From Micromonospora globbae (lineage in GTDB: Bacteria; Actinomycetota; Actinomycetes; Mycobacteriales; Micromonosporaceae): a stretch of DNA of 64,000 nucleotides. Where the stretch lies: contig NZ_RAQQ01000008.1 in assembly GCF_003610785.1 (NCBI RefSeq), positions 62,001-126,000 on the forward strand, given 5' to 3'. Position 1 is the first letter of the stretch; every line of letters starts with the position of its first letter. Below, piece after piece: positions 34,091 to 43,975 of the stretch. The translations under genes and the position numbers were made by a program. The notes beneath the pieces are model-generated. The model made no database searches, was not told the DNA's origin, and saw only the letters and a program-made list of their open reading frames with translations.

Positions 34091-35005
34091 TCATCGCCCT
34101 CTGTCCACGACTGCCGGGCTCCGCTGGTCGAGCCACATCCGTTGCAGCATGTGCCAGTCCTCCGGGTGCCGCGCGATGCCCGCGGCCAACTCGTCGGCGA
34201 CGCGCTGGGTCAGCGTACGGACGCGCTGGTCGAGCGGCCCCTCCTCGGGGCCGGGCACCGGCAGCGGGCCCTCGATCGAGGCGCACGCCACGGTCGGCTC
34301 GTACCAGAGGGAGGCCACGTAGAGCGGCGCCCCGGTACGCAGCGCCAGCAGGGCCGGGCCGGCCGGCATCCGCGTACGGGCGCCGAAGAAGTCCACCTCG
34401 ACGCCCCGGGCGGAGAGGTCCCGGTCGGCCAGCAGCGGCACCACCGCCCCGGCGCGCAGCCGGTCGACGAGCACGTCGAACGCGGGCCGCTCGCCGCCCT
34501 GGGTGGGCAGGATCTCCATGCCGAGGCGCTGCCGGAAGGCGAGGAAACGTTCGTAGACGCCCTCCGGCTTGAGTCGCTCGGCGACCGTGGTGATCGGCCA
34601 GCCGTTCGCGGCCACCCAGGCGCCGGCGGCGTCCCAGTTGCCCGCGTGCGGCAGGGCGATCACCACGCCCCGGCCGGCGGCCACGGCGGAGGAGAGCAGC
34701 TCCTCCTGGTCGAGCCGGAACGTGGCGAGGATCTGCTCGCGGCTCAGCGCGGGCAGCCGGAACGCCTCCATCCAGTACCGGGCGTACGAGCGCAGGCCGC
34801 GGCGGACCAGTTCGTCCAGCTCGGCCTCGGGCATCCCCGGCCCGACGACCCGGCGCAGGTTGGCGCGCAGCCGGGCCGTACCCCCACCGCCTCCCCGGCG
34901 GTGGACCCGGTCGGCGCCCGCCCGGAACGCGGCGGCGACCAGCGGGCGCGGCAGTGCGCGCACCAACCGCCAGCCGGCCACGTAGCCGAGCTCGGTGAGG
35001 TTCAC
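34091..35005 (-). CDS. Phosphatidylinositol mannoside acyltransferase
   Basis: A 304-residue LpxL/HtrB-type lipid acyltransferase (PatA in mycobacteria), acylating PIM1 or PIM2. The HGNWD-like catalytic motif appears as ALPHAGNWDAAG, followed by LLADRDLSARGVEV. It overlaps pgsA and adjoins pimA by one base, so the three genes form a tight operon. Confidence 0.92.
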   Translation of the reverse strand: MNLTELGYVAGWRLVRALPRPLVAAAFRAGADRVHRRGGGGGTARLRANLRRVVGPGMPEAELDELVRRGLRSYARYWMEAFRLPALSREQILATFRLDQEELLSSAVAAGRGVVIALPHAGNWDAAGAWVAANGWPITTVAERLKPEGVYERFLAFRQRLGMEILPTQGGERPAFDVLVDRLRAGAVVPLLADRDLSARGVEVDFFGARTRMPAGPALLALRTGAPLYVASLWYEPTVACASIEGPLPVPGPEEGPLDQRVRTLTQRVADELAAGIARHPEDWHMLQRMWLDQRSPAVVDRGR

Positions 35006-35634
35006 CCGTTTCCACCCGCTGCCGGCAGCTTCTGCGCCTGCCGGTGGACGTGCACCATGCGCTGCCCGACCGTGAAGATCGACACGGCGGCGAGCAACCA
35101 GAGCGCGATCTGCAGCGCCGGGTCGACCCCCAGGCCGGTGAGCAGGCCACCGACCCCGACGATCAGCAGCCGCTCGGTGCGTTCGGCGACGCCCACGTTG
35201 GCGGTCATGCCGAGTCCCTCGGCGCGGGCCTTCACGTAGGAGACCAGGCCGCCGGCGGCCAGGCAGACCAGCGCGGCGGCCACGCCAGCGTGGTCACCCT
35301 GGGTGGCCAGCCAGTACGCGACCGCGCCGAAGACGGCGCTGTCGGCGATCCGGTCCATGCTCGAGTCGAGGAACGCGCCGAACCGGGTCGAGCCGCCGCT
35401 CATCCGGGCCATCGTGCCGTCGAGCAGGTCGGTGAGCGCGAAGACCGTGACGATCAGCGCGCCGGCCACGAGGTGGCCGCGGGCGCCGAAGCCCAGGGCG
35501 CCGACGAGCACGCCGACGGTCCCGGTCACGGTGACCGCGTTGGGGGTGACGCCCGCACGGAGCAGGCCGCGTGCGACGGGCTCGACGACGCGGGTCATCC
35601 CCGCTCGGGCCGACACTTGGAAGATCTTCGCCAT
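35002..35634 (-). CDS. pgsA: CDP-alcohol phosphatidyltransferase (phosphatidylinositol phosphate synthase)
   Basis: A 210-residue membrane enzyme with the complete CDP-alcohol phosphotransferase motif DLLDGTMARMSGGSTRFGAF then DSSMDRIAD (D..DG..AR........G...D...D). In actinomycetes the gene before patA/pimA makes phosphatidylinositol phosphate from CDP-diacylglycerol and inositol phosphate. ATG 35634 is the start; the frame continues upstream without conserved sequence. Confidence 0.93.
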   Translation of the reverse strand: MAKIFQVSARAGMTRVVEPVARGLLRAGVTPNAVTVTGTVGVLVGALGFGARGHLVAGALIVTVFALTDLLDGTMARMSGGSTRFGAFLDSSMDRIADSAVFGAVAYWLATQGDHAGVAAALVCLAAGGLVSYVKARAEGLGMTANVGVAERTERLLIVGVGGLLTGLGVDPALQIALWLLAAVSIFTVGQRMVHVHRQAQKLPAAGGNG

Positions 35635-35745
35635 GGCGGTCCCACGATAACGGTCCACCCAGGTGCGGCGATACGGCCGGTCGACCGGGCTGGCGCGGAG
35701 GAGGCTTGTGCCCGTCGGGCAACCGGTGTGAGATCGGGTCAGGAA

Positions 35746-35761
35746 GGTGACCCAGGTCACC
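35746..35761. promoter_or_regulatory. CRP-type palindrome between pgsA and the EF-G paralogue
   Basis: GGTGACCCAGGTCACC is a 16-bp dyad of the GTGA-N6-TCAC type, like the one upstream of livG. It lies in the divergent region 112 bp from the pgsA start and 126 bp from the EF-G-like start. Confidence 0.4.
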
Positions 35762-35886
35762 CATCCGCCCGTCCGAGTCCCGCTGTGCAGCAGACCACCG
35801 GAGGATATCGCCGCGCACCCGCCCCGGGCCGCTGTCCCGTCACGCGCGGCGGTCGCCACCACCACCGGCTGAGGGAGGTGCGCCCC

Positions 35887-38046
35887 ATGGCGCAGAAGAG
35901 TCAGGAGAAGGGGGTCACCGGCGGCGCGCCGGTGGTGACCGAGCCCGGCAGGGTCCGCAACGTCGTGCTCGTGGGGCACTCCGGAGCGGGCAAGACCACA
36001 CTGGTCGAGGCGCTGCTCGCGGCCACCGGCACGATCGGGCGCGCCGGCGCCGTCACCGACGGCACCACCGTCTGCGACCACGACCCCGCCGCCGTACGCC
36101 AGCAGCGGTCGGTGAGTCTGGCCTGCGCGCCGCTGCTGCACGCCGGCGTCAAGGTGAACCTCCTGGACACGCCCGGCTACGCCGACTTCGTCGGCGAGCT
36201 GCGCGCCGGGCTGCGCGCCGCCGACGCGGCGCTCTTCGTCGTGTCCGCCGTCGACGGGATGGACGCGGCCACCGCCGCGCTGTGGGAGGAGTGCGCCGCC
36301 GTGGACATGCCCCGCGCGGTCGCCGTCTCCCGGCTGGACCACCCCCGGGCCGACTTCGACGAGGCCGTGGCGCTCTGCCAGCGCGTGTTCGGCGACAACG
36401 TGCTCCCGCTCTACCTGCCGATGCTCGGTGACGACGGTGTGTCGACCGTCGGTCTGCTCGGCCTCATCACCCGCCGCGTCTTCGACTACACGGGCGGGCT
36501 GCCCGCCCAGGTGCGGGAGCCGGACCCGGAGCACCTGCCCGCGATCGTGGAGTCCCGCAACGAGCTGATCGAGGGGATCATCGCCGAGAGCGAGGACGAG
36601 TCGTTGATGGACCGCTACCTCGAAGGCGAGGAGATCGGCACCGACGTGCTGATCGACGACCTGGAGAAGGCGGTCGCCCGGGGCCACTTCTACCCCGTGG
36701 TGCCGGTGTGCGCGGAGACCGGCGTCGGGCTGGACGCGCTGCTGGAGGTGCTCACCTCCGCCTTCCCGTCCCCCCTGGAGCACGACCTGCCGGCCGTGAC
36801 CGGGGTCGACGGGACGCCGCGCCCGCCGCTGGCCTGTGACCCGGACGGGCCGCTGGTCGCCGAGGTCGTCAAGACCACCATCGACCGGCACGTGGGGCGG
36901 GTCTCCCTGGTCCGGGTCTTCTCCGGCACGCTGCGGCCGGAGCAGACGGTCCACGTCTCCGGGCACGGCCTGGCCGAACGCGGGCACCCCGACCACGACG
37001 CCGACGAGCGGGTGGGGCACATCTACACCCCGCTCGGCGCCGCCCTGCGCGAGGTGTCGGCCTGCGTCGCCGGTGACATCTGCGCGATCACGAAGTCCGG
37101 CAGCGCGGAGACCGGCGACACGATCTCCGCCAAGGACGAGCCGTTGCTCGTCGCGCCCTGGGAGATGCCCGAGCCGCTGCTGCCGGTGGCGATCGTGGCG
37201 CGGAGCCGGTCGGACGAGGACGCCCTCGCCCGCAACCTGGCCCGGCTGGTGGCCGGCGACCCGACCCTGCGGCTGGAGCGCAACGCGGAGACCCACCAGT
37301 TGGTGCTCTGGTGCATGGGCGAGGCGCACGCCGACGTGGTGCTGGACCGGCTGCGCGCCGGCGGCGTCGACCTGGACACCGAGCCGGTGCGGGTGGCCCT
37401 GCGGGAGACGTTCACCACCTCGGCGAAGGGGCACGGCCGGCACGTGAAGCAGTCCGGCGGCCACGGCCAGTACGCCGTCTGCGACATCGAGGTCGAGCCG
37501 CTGCCCCGGGGCGCCGGCTTCGAGTTCGTGGACCGGGTGGTCGGCGGCGCGGTGCCGCACAACTACATCCCGTCGGTCGAGAAGGGCGTCCGGGCCCAGA
37601 TGGAGCGGGGCCTGGTGGCCGGCTACCCGGTGGTGGACCTGCGGGTGACGCTCTTCGACGGCAAGGCGCACAGCGTGGACTCCTCCGACGCGGCGTTCCA
37701 GACCGCCGGGGCACTCGCCCTGCGGGACGCGGCCGAGAAGGGGCAGCCGACGCTGCTGGAGCCGATCGACGAGGTGACGATCCGGGTGCCGGACCCGTCG
37801 GTGGGCGCCGTGATGGGTGACCTCTCCGGCCGGCGGGGGCGGGTGCTCGGCACCGAGCCGGACCCGGACGGCGAGGGACGCACCCTCGTCCGCGCCGAGG
37901 TGCCCGCCACCGAACTGCTCCGCTACGCGGTGGAGCTGCGCTCGATGACCTCCGGCACCGGCACGTTCCGCCGCAGCTTCGTCCGGTACGACCCCATGCC
38001 GCCGCACCTGGCCGACCAGGTCCGCAAGGAGCACCCCACCACCTGA
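35887..38046 (+). CDS. EF-G-like translational GTPase (EF-G2 type)
   Basis: A 719-residue paralogue of elongation factor G with all five domains. The P-loop GHSGAGKT and DTPGYADF (G3) are intact, but the G4 base-recognition motif, normally NKxD, reads SRLD, and the switch I region is altered. This fits the FusA2/EF-G2 group of actinomycetes, whose role in translation is unclear. It interrupts the otherwise conserved gene order between pgsA and the HIT gene. Confidence 0.9.
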   Translation: MAQKSQEKGVTGGAPVVTEPGRVRNVVLVGHSGAGKTTLVEALLAATGTIGRAGAVTDGTTVCDHDPAAVRQQRSVSLACAPLLHAGVKVNLLDTPGYADFVGELRAGLRAADAALFVVSAVDGMDAATAALWEECAAVDMPRAVAVSRLDHPRADFDEAVALCQRVFGDNVLPLYLPMLGDDGVSTVGLLGLITRRVFDYTGGLPAQVREPDPEHLPAIVESRNELIEGIIAESEDESLMDRYLEGEEIGTDVLIDDLEKAVARGHFYPVVPVCAETGVGLDALLEVLTSAFPSPLEHDLPAVTGVDGTPRPPLACDPDGPLVAEVVKTTIDRHVGRVSLVRVFSGTLRPEQTVHVSGHGLAERGHPDHDADERVGHIYTPLGAALREVSACVAGDICAITKSGSAETGDTISAKDEPLLVAPWEMPEPLLPVAIVARSRSDEDALARNLARLVAGDPTLRLERNAETHQLVLWCMGEAHADVVLDRLRAGGVDLDTEPVRVALRETFTTSAKGHGRHVKQSGGHGQYAVCDIEVEPLPRGAGFEFVDRVVGGAVPHNYIPSVEKGVRAQMERGLVAGYPVVDLRVTLFDGKAHSVDSSDAAFQTAGALALRDAAEKGQPTLLEPIDEVTIRVPDPSVGAVMGDLSGRRGRVLGTEPDPDGEGRTLVRAEVPATELLRYAVELRSMTSGTGTFRRSFVRYDPMPPHLADQVRKEHPTT

Positions 38047-38086
38047 CCGCCGCCCGGGCCGCTCCCCGCCCCGTCCAGGTGGCGGG

Positions 38087-39136
38087 TCAGGGATGCGTGG
38101 CGGGGGCGGCCGGACTGGGGAAGCGGGGGTGGTCGGCGTCGCGCAGGGCGGCGCTGCGCAACGCGGCGAGCTGGCGCTCCACCTCGGCGAACTGGTCCGG
38201 GGCGAGCGGGCCGCGCTCCAGCGCGGCGGCGTTCTCCTCCACCTGCGCCACCGTGCGGCAGCCCGGGATCGGGACCGTCCGGCCGCTGCGCGCCCAGATC
38301 CAGCCGAGCGCGCCCTGCGCCAGCGTGCGCCCGTCGGCGGTCAGCGCGTCCCGCACGGCGGCCACCCGGCGCAGCCACTCCGGCGCCGGCCGCCCGCCCC
38401 GGAACCACTCCAACCAGCCGGGAGCCAGCCCGCGCACGTCGTCGCGGGGCAGCGTGGAGGCGGCCGTGTACTTGCCGGTGAGCAGCCCCATCCCGAGCGG
38501 CCCCCGGTTGACGCTGGCCAGGTCGTACTTGTCGCAGACGGCGAGCAGGTCGGGGGCGTCGCGGAGCACCGACAGGGCGTGCTGCACGGCGGTCGCGCCG
38601 GGGGCGGCCTGCCCGAACGCCTCGGCCCGGTCGGTGCGGTCGGTGCTCCAGCCGTACGCCCGGACGAGCCCCTCGGCCACGAGATCCTCCAGGGTGCCGA
38701 CGAGCGCCTCGGCCCGGGGCACCGGCAGGTCGGCCAGGTGCAGCTGGTACAGGTCGATGCGGTCGGTGCCGAGCCGGCGCAGCGAGGCGACGACCGCCCG
38801 GCGCAGGTACGCGGGCGAGGCGTCCTCACCGGTGGCCTGCCGCGTCGCCTCGTCGAAGGTGTAGCCCCACTTGGTGGCGATCACCGCCTCGTCCCGCCGG
38901 CCCGCGAGCGCCCGCCCGAGGACGCGCTCGCCGTGCCCCGCGCCGTACGTGTCGGCGGTGTCGAAGAGGGTGACGCCGAGGTCGAGGGCGCGACGGATGG
39001 CCCGCACCGACTCCTCGTCGTCGACGGCGCCCCAGCCGAGGGGCTGGTCGCCCTCCGCCCACGGGCCGCCGATGGCCCAGCAGCCCATGCCGAGGGCGCT
39101 GACCGCGATGCCGCTGCGCCCCAACGTCCGTGTCAT
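38087..39136 (-). CDS. Aldo/keto reductase
   Basis: A 349-residue TIM-barrel NADPH-dependent oxidoreductase. The catalytic Asp/Tyr are in LFDTADTYGAGHGE, Lys in VIATKWGYTF, and His in LYQLHLADLP. The NADPH-binding end has IPGCRTVAQVEEN. The substrate is unknown. ATG 39136 is chosen; GTG 39145 is possible. Confidence 0.9.
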   Translation of the reverse strand: MTRTLGRSGIAVSALGMGCWAIGGPWAEGDQPLGWGAVDDEESVRAIRRALDLGVTLFDTADTYGAGHGERVLGRALAGRRDEAVIATKWGYTFDEATRQATGEDASPAYLRRAVVASLRRLGTDRIDLYQLHLADLPVPRAEALVGTLEDLVAEGLVRAYGWSTDRTDRAEAFGQAAPGATAVQHALSVLRDAPDLLAVCDKYDLASVNRGPLGMGLLTGKYTAASTLPRDDVRGLAPGWLEWFRGGRPAPEWLRRVAAVRDALTADGRTLAQGALGWIWARSGRTVPIPGCRTVAQVEENAAALERGPLAPDQFAEVERQLAALRSAALRDADHPRFPSPAAPATHP

Positions 39137-39298
39137 GTCCGCCACCCGCCGATCGTGCCACCTCGGGACCGGCACGACAGCCCGTCGCCACACCGCGCCA
39201 CCCGCCGCGCGCGTAGGGCATGGTCGGCGCAGGCGGCGGGCGCGGGGCATCGGCGACGGGCCGGCGGCGCCCGCCCCCGGCCGGCCGCGTGACGTGGG

Positions 39299-39847
39299 TC
39301 AGGACGGCCAGGCGCGCGCGAGCAGCTCGCGGGTGTCGGCGAGCAGCTGCGGGAGGACCTTGGTCCGTCCGATGACCGGCATGAAGTTCGCGTCGCCGCC
39401 CCAGCGGGGCACCACGTGCTGGTGCAGGTGCGCGGCGATGCCGGCGCCGGCCACCCCGCCCTGGTTCATGCCGAGGTTGAAGCCGTGCGCGCTGCTGACC
39501 GCGCGGACGACCCGCATCGCGGTCTGCGTGAACGCCGCCAGCTCGACCGTCTCTGCCTCGTCCAGCTCGGTGTAGTCGGCCACGTGCCGGTACGGGCAGA
39601 CCAGCAGATGGCCGGGGTTGTACGGGTACAGGTTGAGCACGGCGTAGACGTGCCTGCCGCGCGCCACGACGAGACTCTCCTCCGGCGGTGCCTGCGGCGC
39701 CCGGCAGAACGGGCAGCCGGTGGGCTTCTCGTAGCCCTCGGCCGGGCGCTCCTCGCCCGAGATGTAGGTCATCCGGTGCGGCGTCCAGAGCCGCTCCAGG
39801 CCGTCGGCCAATCCGTCGCTGTCCGTGTGCCGTTCCGCCCCAGTCAC
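39299..39847 (-). CDS. HIT family hydrolase/phosphorylase
   Basis: A 182-residue histidine-triad protein; the active-site HxHxH is in GIAAHLHQHVVPRWGGD. An N-terminal CPFC pair probably binds zinc with His residues. Orthologues next to pgsA in actinomycetes act on diadenosine polyphosphates. GTG 39847 fits that family's length. Confidence 0.9.
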   Translation of the reverse strand: MTGAERHTDSDGLADGLERLWTPHRMTYISGEERPAEGYEKPTGCPFCRAPQAPPEESLVVARGRHVYAVLNLYPYNPGHLLVCPYRHVADYTELDEAETVELAAFTQTAMRVVRAVSSAHGFNLGMNQGGVAGAGIAAHLHQHVVPRWGGDANFMPVIGRTKVLPQLLADTRELLARAWPS

Positions 39848-39940
39848 ACCGGCGATCCTACGGACCGCCGACGGCCGCCGGCGGCTGCCACCCGGCGTAC
39901 GTCCCGCGACCGGAATGTCGGCTGTGCAGGAACGCGGGAA

Positions 39941-40002
39941 ATGGAAGTTGTTGACGACTCGATGCCCACGACTGAAACTTCCATTCATTCATGCACTTCC
40001 AT
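39941..40002. promoter_or_regulatory. Inverted ATGGAAGTT boxes upstream of the M15 peptidase gene
   Basis: ATGGAAGTT (39941-39949) and AACTTCCAT (39976-39984) form a 9-bp dyad, and a third CTTCCAT follows at 39996-40002. The interval holds TTGACG. Such spaced boxes in an otherwise AT-poor region suggest a regulated promoter. Confidence 0.4.
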
Positions 40003-40022
40003 GTACCGATGGAGGCTTTCCT

Positions 40023-40760
40023 GTGATCCGACGAATCGGCACGATCCTCGCGGCCCTCGCGCTGACCGCCGTCAGCACGGTGCTCGGTGTCACCGTCACC
40101 GCCGGCGCCGCCCACGCCGACGGCTGCTACACGTGGGGGCGCACCCTGTCGGAAGGGATGTCGGGCGAGGACGTCCGGCAGTTGCAGATCCGCGTGGCCG
40201 GCTACCCGGGCTACGGCGCCGTGCTCACCATCGACGGGGCGTACGGGCCGGCCACCCGGGCGGCCGTGGCGCGCTTCCAGCAGGCGTACGGCCTGGCGGC
40301 CGACGGCATCGCCGGCCCGCAGACCTTCAACCGGATCTACGCGTTGCAGGACGACGACTGCACACCGGTCAACTTCAGCTACGCCGAACTCAACGACTGC
40401 AACAGCGACTGGTCCGGCGGCGCGGTGTCGGCCAGCACCGCCCGGTACAACGCCCGGGTGGCCATGTGGAAGCTCCAGGCCATGCGCCACGCCCTGGGTG
40501 ACCAGCAGATCGTCGTGACGAGCGCGTTCCGCAGCTACGCCTGCAACAGCGCGGTCGGCGGGTCGTCGACGAGCCGGCACCTCTACGGCGACGCCGTCGA
40601 CCTGGGGGCCGGCCCGCACTCACTGTGCCGGCTCGCCCAGCAGGCCCGGTACCACGGCTTCAACGAGATCCTCGGCCCCGGCTACCCCGACCACAACGAC
40701 CACACCCACGTCGCGCACAAGTCGACCCGGACCTGGTCCGCGCCGAACTGCGGCATCTGA
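40023..40760 (+). CDS. Secreted peptidoglycan-binding M15 (D,D-carboxypeptidase-like) peptidase
   Basis: The 245-residue protein has a signal peptide (IRRIGTILAALALTAVSTVL... cleavage near AAHA-DG), a peptidoglycan-binding domain 1 (MSGEDVRQLQIRVAGYPGYG to GIAGPQTFNRIY) and a zinc D-Ala-D-Ala carboxypeptidase domain with SSTSRHLYGDAVDLG (His and Asp ligands) and DHTHV (third His). It should trim cell-wall peptides outside the cell. GGAGG nine bases ahead sets GTG 40023. Confidence 0.9.
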   Translation: MIRRIGTILAALALTAVSTVLGVTVTAGAAHADGCYTWGRTLSEGMSGEDVRQLQIRVAGYPGYGAVLTIDGAYGPATRAAVARFQQAYGLAADGIAGPQTFNRIYALQDDDCTPVNFSYAELNDCNSDWSGGAVSASTARYNARVAMWKLQAMRHALGDQQIVVTSAFRSYACNSAVGGSSTSRHLYGDAVDLGAGPHSLCRLAQQARYHGFNEILGPGYPDHNDHTHVAHKSTRTWSAPNCGI

Positions 40761-40784
40761 CCCCGCCGGGCGCTCGAACGCGGA

Positions 40785-40819
40785 TGTGGTGGCCTCCCCG
40801 CCCTCGGGAGGCCACCACA
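40785..40819. terminator. Long bidirectional hairpin between convergent genes (family A, copy 2)
   Basis: A 14-bp stem TGTGGTGGCCTCCC with its complement lies between the M15 peptidase and thrS genes. With its flanks (CGCTCGAAC...GGATGT and TGGATCG) it matches the hairpin at 16800-16870; one inner C-G pair there is G-C here. Confidence 0.75.
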
Positions 40820-40865
40820 CCGTGGATCGTGCACGGTCAGGAGCGGTACGCCGGCGGGGCGCCGC

Positions 40866-42872
40866 TCACATCTGGGCCGACGGGCCGGTGTTCGTGCGGG
40901 ACTTCACCACGTCGAGGACGTGGTTCACCGCCTCCGGGATCGGCACCCCGTTGCGCTGCGACCCGTCCCGGTAGCGGAACGACACCGTGCCGGCCGCCAC
41001 GTCGTCGTCGCCGGCGATCACCATGAACGGGATCTTCTGCTGCTGCGCCGTACGGATCTTCTTCTGCATCCGGTCGTCGCCCGCGTCGACCTGGGCGCGG
41101 ATCCCCTCGGCGCGCAGGGCCGCCACGAAGCCGTGCAGGTAGTCGGTGTGGTCGTCCCGGATCGGGATGCCGACCACCTGCACGGGCGCCAGCCAGGCCG
41201 GGAAGGCGCCCGCGTAGTGCTCGGTGAGCACGCCGAAGAACCGCTCGATCGAGCCGAACAGCGCCCGGTGGATCATCACCGGCTGCTGCCGGGTGCCGTC
41301 GGCGGCCTGGTACTCCAGCCCGAACCGCGCCGGCTGGTTGAAGTCGACCTGGATGGTGGACATCTGCCACGTCCGGCCGATGGCGTCCTTGGCCTGCACG
41401 GAGATCTTCGGACCGTAGAAGGCCGCGCCGCCCGGGTCCGGCACCAGTTCGAGGCCGGACTGCTCGGCCGCGACGCGCAGCGCCTCGGTGGCCTCGGCCC
41501 AGTCCTCGTCGCTGCCGATGAACTTTGGCGAGTCGTCCCGGGTGGACAGCTCCAGGTAGAAGTCGTCGAGGCCGTAGTCGCGCAGCAGGTCGAGCACGAA
41601 GGTCAGCAGCGCGCTCAGCTCGCCGGGCATCTGCTCCCGGGTGCAGTAGATGTGCGAGTCGTCCTGGGTCAGCCCGCGCACCCGGGTGAGGCCGTGCACC
41701 ACACCGGACTTCTCGTACCGGTAGACCGTGCCGAACTCGAACAGCCGCAGCGGCAGCTCCCGGTACGACCGCCCGCGCGCCTTGAAGATCAGGTTGTGCA
41801 TCGGGCAGTTCATGGCCTTGAGGTAGTAGTCCGCGCCCTCCAGCTGCATGGGCGGGAACATGGTGTCCGCGTAGTACGGCAGGTGGCCGGACGTCTCGAA
41901 GAGGTGCGCCTTGGTGATGTGCGGGGTGTTGACGAACTCGTAGCCCGCGTCCTCGTGCCGGCGGCGCGAGTAGTTCTCCATCTCCCGGCGGATGATGCCG
42001 CCCTTGGGGTGGAAGACGGCGAGACCGGAGCCGATCTCGTCGGGGAAGCTGAACAGGTCGAGGTCGGCGCCGAGCTTGCGGTGGTCGCGCCGGGCGGCCT
42101 CCTCCAGCAGCTTCAGGTACGCCTTGAGTTCGTCCCGCGTCGGCCAGGCGGTGCCGTACACCCGCTGGAGCTGCGGGTTCTTCTCCGATCCCCGCCAGTA
42201 CGCCGCGGCGGACCGCATGAGCTTGAACGCCCCGATGAGCCGGGTGTTCGGCAGGTGCGGCCCCCGGCACAGGTCCGACCAGCAGACCTTGTCCTCGTTC
42301 GCCGCGAGGTTGTCGTAGATCGTCAGCTCGCCGCCGCCGACCTCCATCACCTCGGAGGAGTCCAGCCCCTCCCCCTTGATGTCGATCAGCTCCAGCTTGA
42401 ACGGCTCGGCGGCCAGTTCCGCGCGCGCCTCGTCGAGGTTCGCGAACCGGCGCCGCCGGAACCGCTGGCCCGACTTGACGATCTCCTGCATCCGCTTCTC
42501 GAGCCGCGCCAGGTCGTCCGGCTGGAACGGCTTGTCGACGGCGAAGTCGTAGTAGAAGCCGTTCTCGATCGGCGGGCCGATGCCGAGCTTCGCCTCCGGG
42601 AAGACGTCCTGCACGGCCTGGGCGAGCACGTGGGCGGTCGAGTGGCGCAGCACGTTCAGCCCGTCCGGCGAGTCGATGCTGACCGGCTCGACCTCGGTGT
42701 CGGTGGCCGGCCGCCAGTCCAGGTCGTGCAACTGCCCCTCGGGGTCGCGGACCACGACGATCGCCTTCGGGCCGGTCATGGGCAGCTCCGCCGCGGCCAC
42801 CGCGTCGGCCGCCGTCGTCCCGGCGGCGACGACGACGGGGTCGGCCACGGCGGGGGTACGGGGTGCGGACAC
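40866..42872 (-). CDS. thrS: Threonyl-tRNA synthetase
   Basis: A 668-residue class II synthetase charging tRNA-Thr. It has an N-terminal TGS-like domain, the editing domain with [20 protein letters not shown] and the Cys/His pair in [11 protein letters not shown], the catalytic core with [20 protein letters not shown] and [15 protein letters not shown], and the anticodon domain. GTG 42872 has GAGGAG upstream. It leads the conserved cluster thrS-HIT-pgsA-acyltransferase-pimA. Confidence 0.97.
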   Translation of the reverse strand: MSAPRTPAVADPVVVAAGTTAADAVAAAELPMTGPKAIVVVRDPEGQLHDLDWRPATDTEVEPVSIDSPDGLNVLRHSTAHVLAQAVQDVFPEAKLGIGPPIENGFYYDFAVDKPFQPDDLARLEKRMQEIVKSGQRFRRRRFANLDEARAELAAEPFKLELIDIKGEGLDSSEVMEVGGGELTIYDNLAANEDKVCWSDLCRGPHLPNTRLIGAFKLMRSAAAYWRGSEKNPQLQRVYGTAWPTRDELKAYLKLLEEAARRDHRKLGADLDLFSFPDEIGSGLAVFHPKGGIIRREMENYSRRRHEDAGYEFVNTPHITKAHLFETSGHLPYYADTMFPPMQLEGADYYLKAMNCPMHNLIFKARGRSYRELPLRLFEFGTVYRYEKSGVVHGLTRVRGLTQDDSHIYCTREQMPGELSALLTFVLDLLRDYGLDDFYLELSTRDDSPKFIGSDEDWAEATEALRVAAEQSGLELVPDPGGAAFYGPKISVQAKDAIGRTWQMSTIQVDFNQPARFGLEYQAADGTRQQPVMIHRALFGSIERFFGVLTEHYAGAFPAWLAPVQVVGIPIRDDHTDYLHGFVAALRAEGIRAQVDAGDDRMQKKIRTAQQQKIPFMVIAGDDDVAAGTVSFRYRDGSQRNGVPIPEAVNHVLDVVKSRTNTGPSAQM

Positions 42873-43105
42873 GGTGACTCCTCGAAAGCAGACGGCACAG
42901 ACCGGGCCGGTACGGCCCTCGCCGATGCTATCGGTCCGCCGTCGCACCCCGACCGCCGACGCCTCAAGCCGCGCGCGTGTGCCCTCGCCGACCGGCTCTC
43001 CCGACACGCGCCCGCCCGCGTTGAACCTTTCGCCGCCGGCGGCCGAACTACCGGGTGTGGCCGACTTCCGGTGTCGGCCGCCCAGGACACGGATGGGGAC
43101 GCGAC

Positions 43106-43972
43106 ATGGCGACGACCCGAGGCGACCGTCGACGCGCGGCCGGGGCGGCGGCAACCCTGCTCGCCGTCGCGGTGCTCGGCTGGCCGGGCACCGCGTACGC
43201 GGCGCAGGTGACGACCACACCGAGCCAGGCCCGGCAGGGTGACGCCGTACGGCTGGAGTTCGTGGTGCCCGAGGAGCGCACCGGCACCCGGACCCGGCAG
43301 GTCGAGGTCCGGCTGCCCGCGGACACGCCGATCGCCGAGGTGTACCCCATGTCGGTGCCCGGCTGGGCGCCCCGCATCACCTCCCGCACGCTGGACGAGC
43401 CGGTGGCCGGCCTCCACGCGGGCGGGGTGAGCACGGTCACCACGGCGGTGACGTGGATCCGGGTGGGCGAGGCGGGCGCCGGCCCGGCCCGGCTGCCGCT
43501 GTCCATGGGGCCGCTGCCCCGCACCGGGCGGCTCACCTTCCCGGTGATCCAGACGTACGCCGACGGCACCGTGGTGCGCTGGGCCGACACGGACGGCGCC
43601 CACCGGGCACCGGTGCTCACGCTGCTCCCCGCCGACCCGGGCGGCGGCGCCGGGCACGCCGGCCACGGCGCGCCGGCCGGGGTGAACGGCAGCGGGCCGG
43701 ACGGCGCGGGCGCGGCCGGCGGCAGCGGGCCGGGCGGCGGCAGAGCGCCGGGCGGCGCGGACGGCAGCGGGCCGGGCGGCGCGGGCACGGCCGCGCGACC
43801 CGATGACGGCGGCGGGGCGGTCGGCCGGACGGACCTGCTGCTCGCCACGGGCCTGCTCGCCGGGCTGGCCGGTGGCGCGGCGATCGGCTGGCTCGCCAGC
43901 CGGTGGCGCCGCCGCTCCTCGGTCGACGGGGCGGCGAGCACCGGATGGCGCCTGCCGAGCACCGACGGGTGA
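43106..43972 (+). CDS. YcnI-like secreted/membrane-anchored protein (DUF1775)
   Basis: A 288-residue protein with a signal peptide, a DUF1775/YcnI domain ([43 protein letters not shown]), a Gly/Ser/Pro-rich low-complexity linker of about 65 residues and a C-terminal membrane anchor ([20 protein letters not shown]) with a basic tail. YcnI domains bind copper through an N-terminal histidine; here the mature N-terminus near AYA-AQV has no obvious His, so copper binding is uncertain. Confidence 0.82.
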   Translation: MATTRGDRRRAAGAAATLLAVAVLGWPGTAYAAQVTTTPSQARQGDAVRLEFVVPEERTGTRTRQVEVRLPADTPIAEVYPMSVPGWAPRITSRTLDEPVAGLHAGGVSTVTTAVTWIRVGEAGAGPARLPLSMGPLPRTGRLTFPVIQTYADGTVVRWADTDGAHRAPVLTLLPADPGGGAGHAGHGAPAGVNGSGPDGAGAAGGSGPGGGRAPGGADGSGPGGAGTAARPDDGGGAVGRTDLLLATGLLAGLAGGAAIGWLASRWRRRSSVDGAASTGWRLPSTDG

Positions 43973-43975
43973 CGG

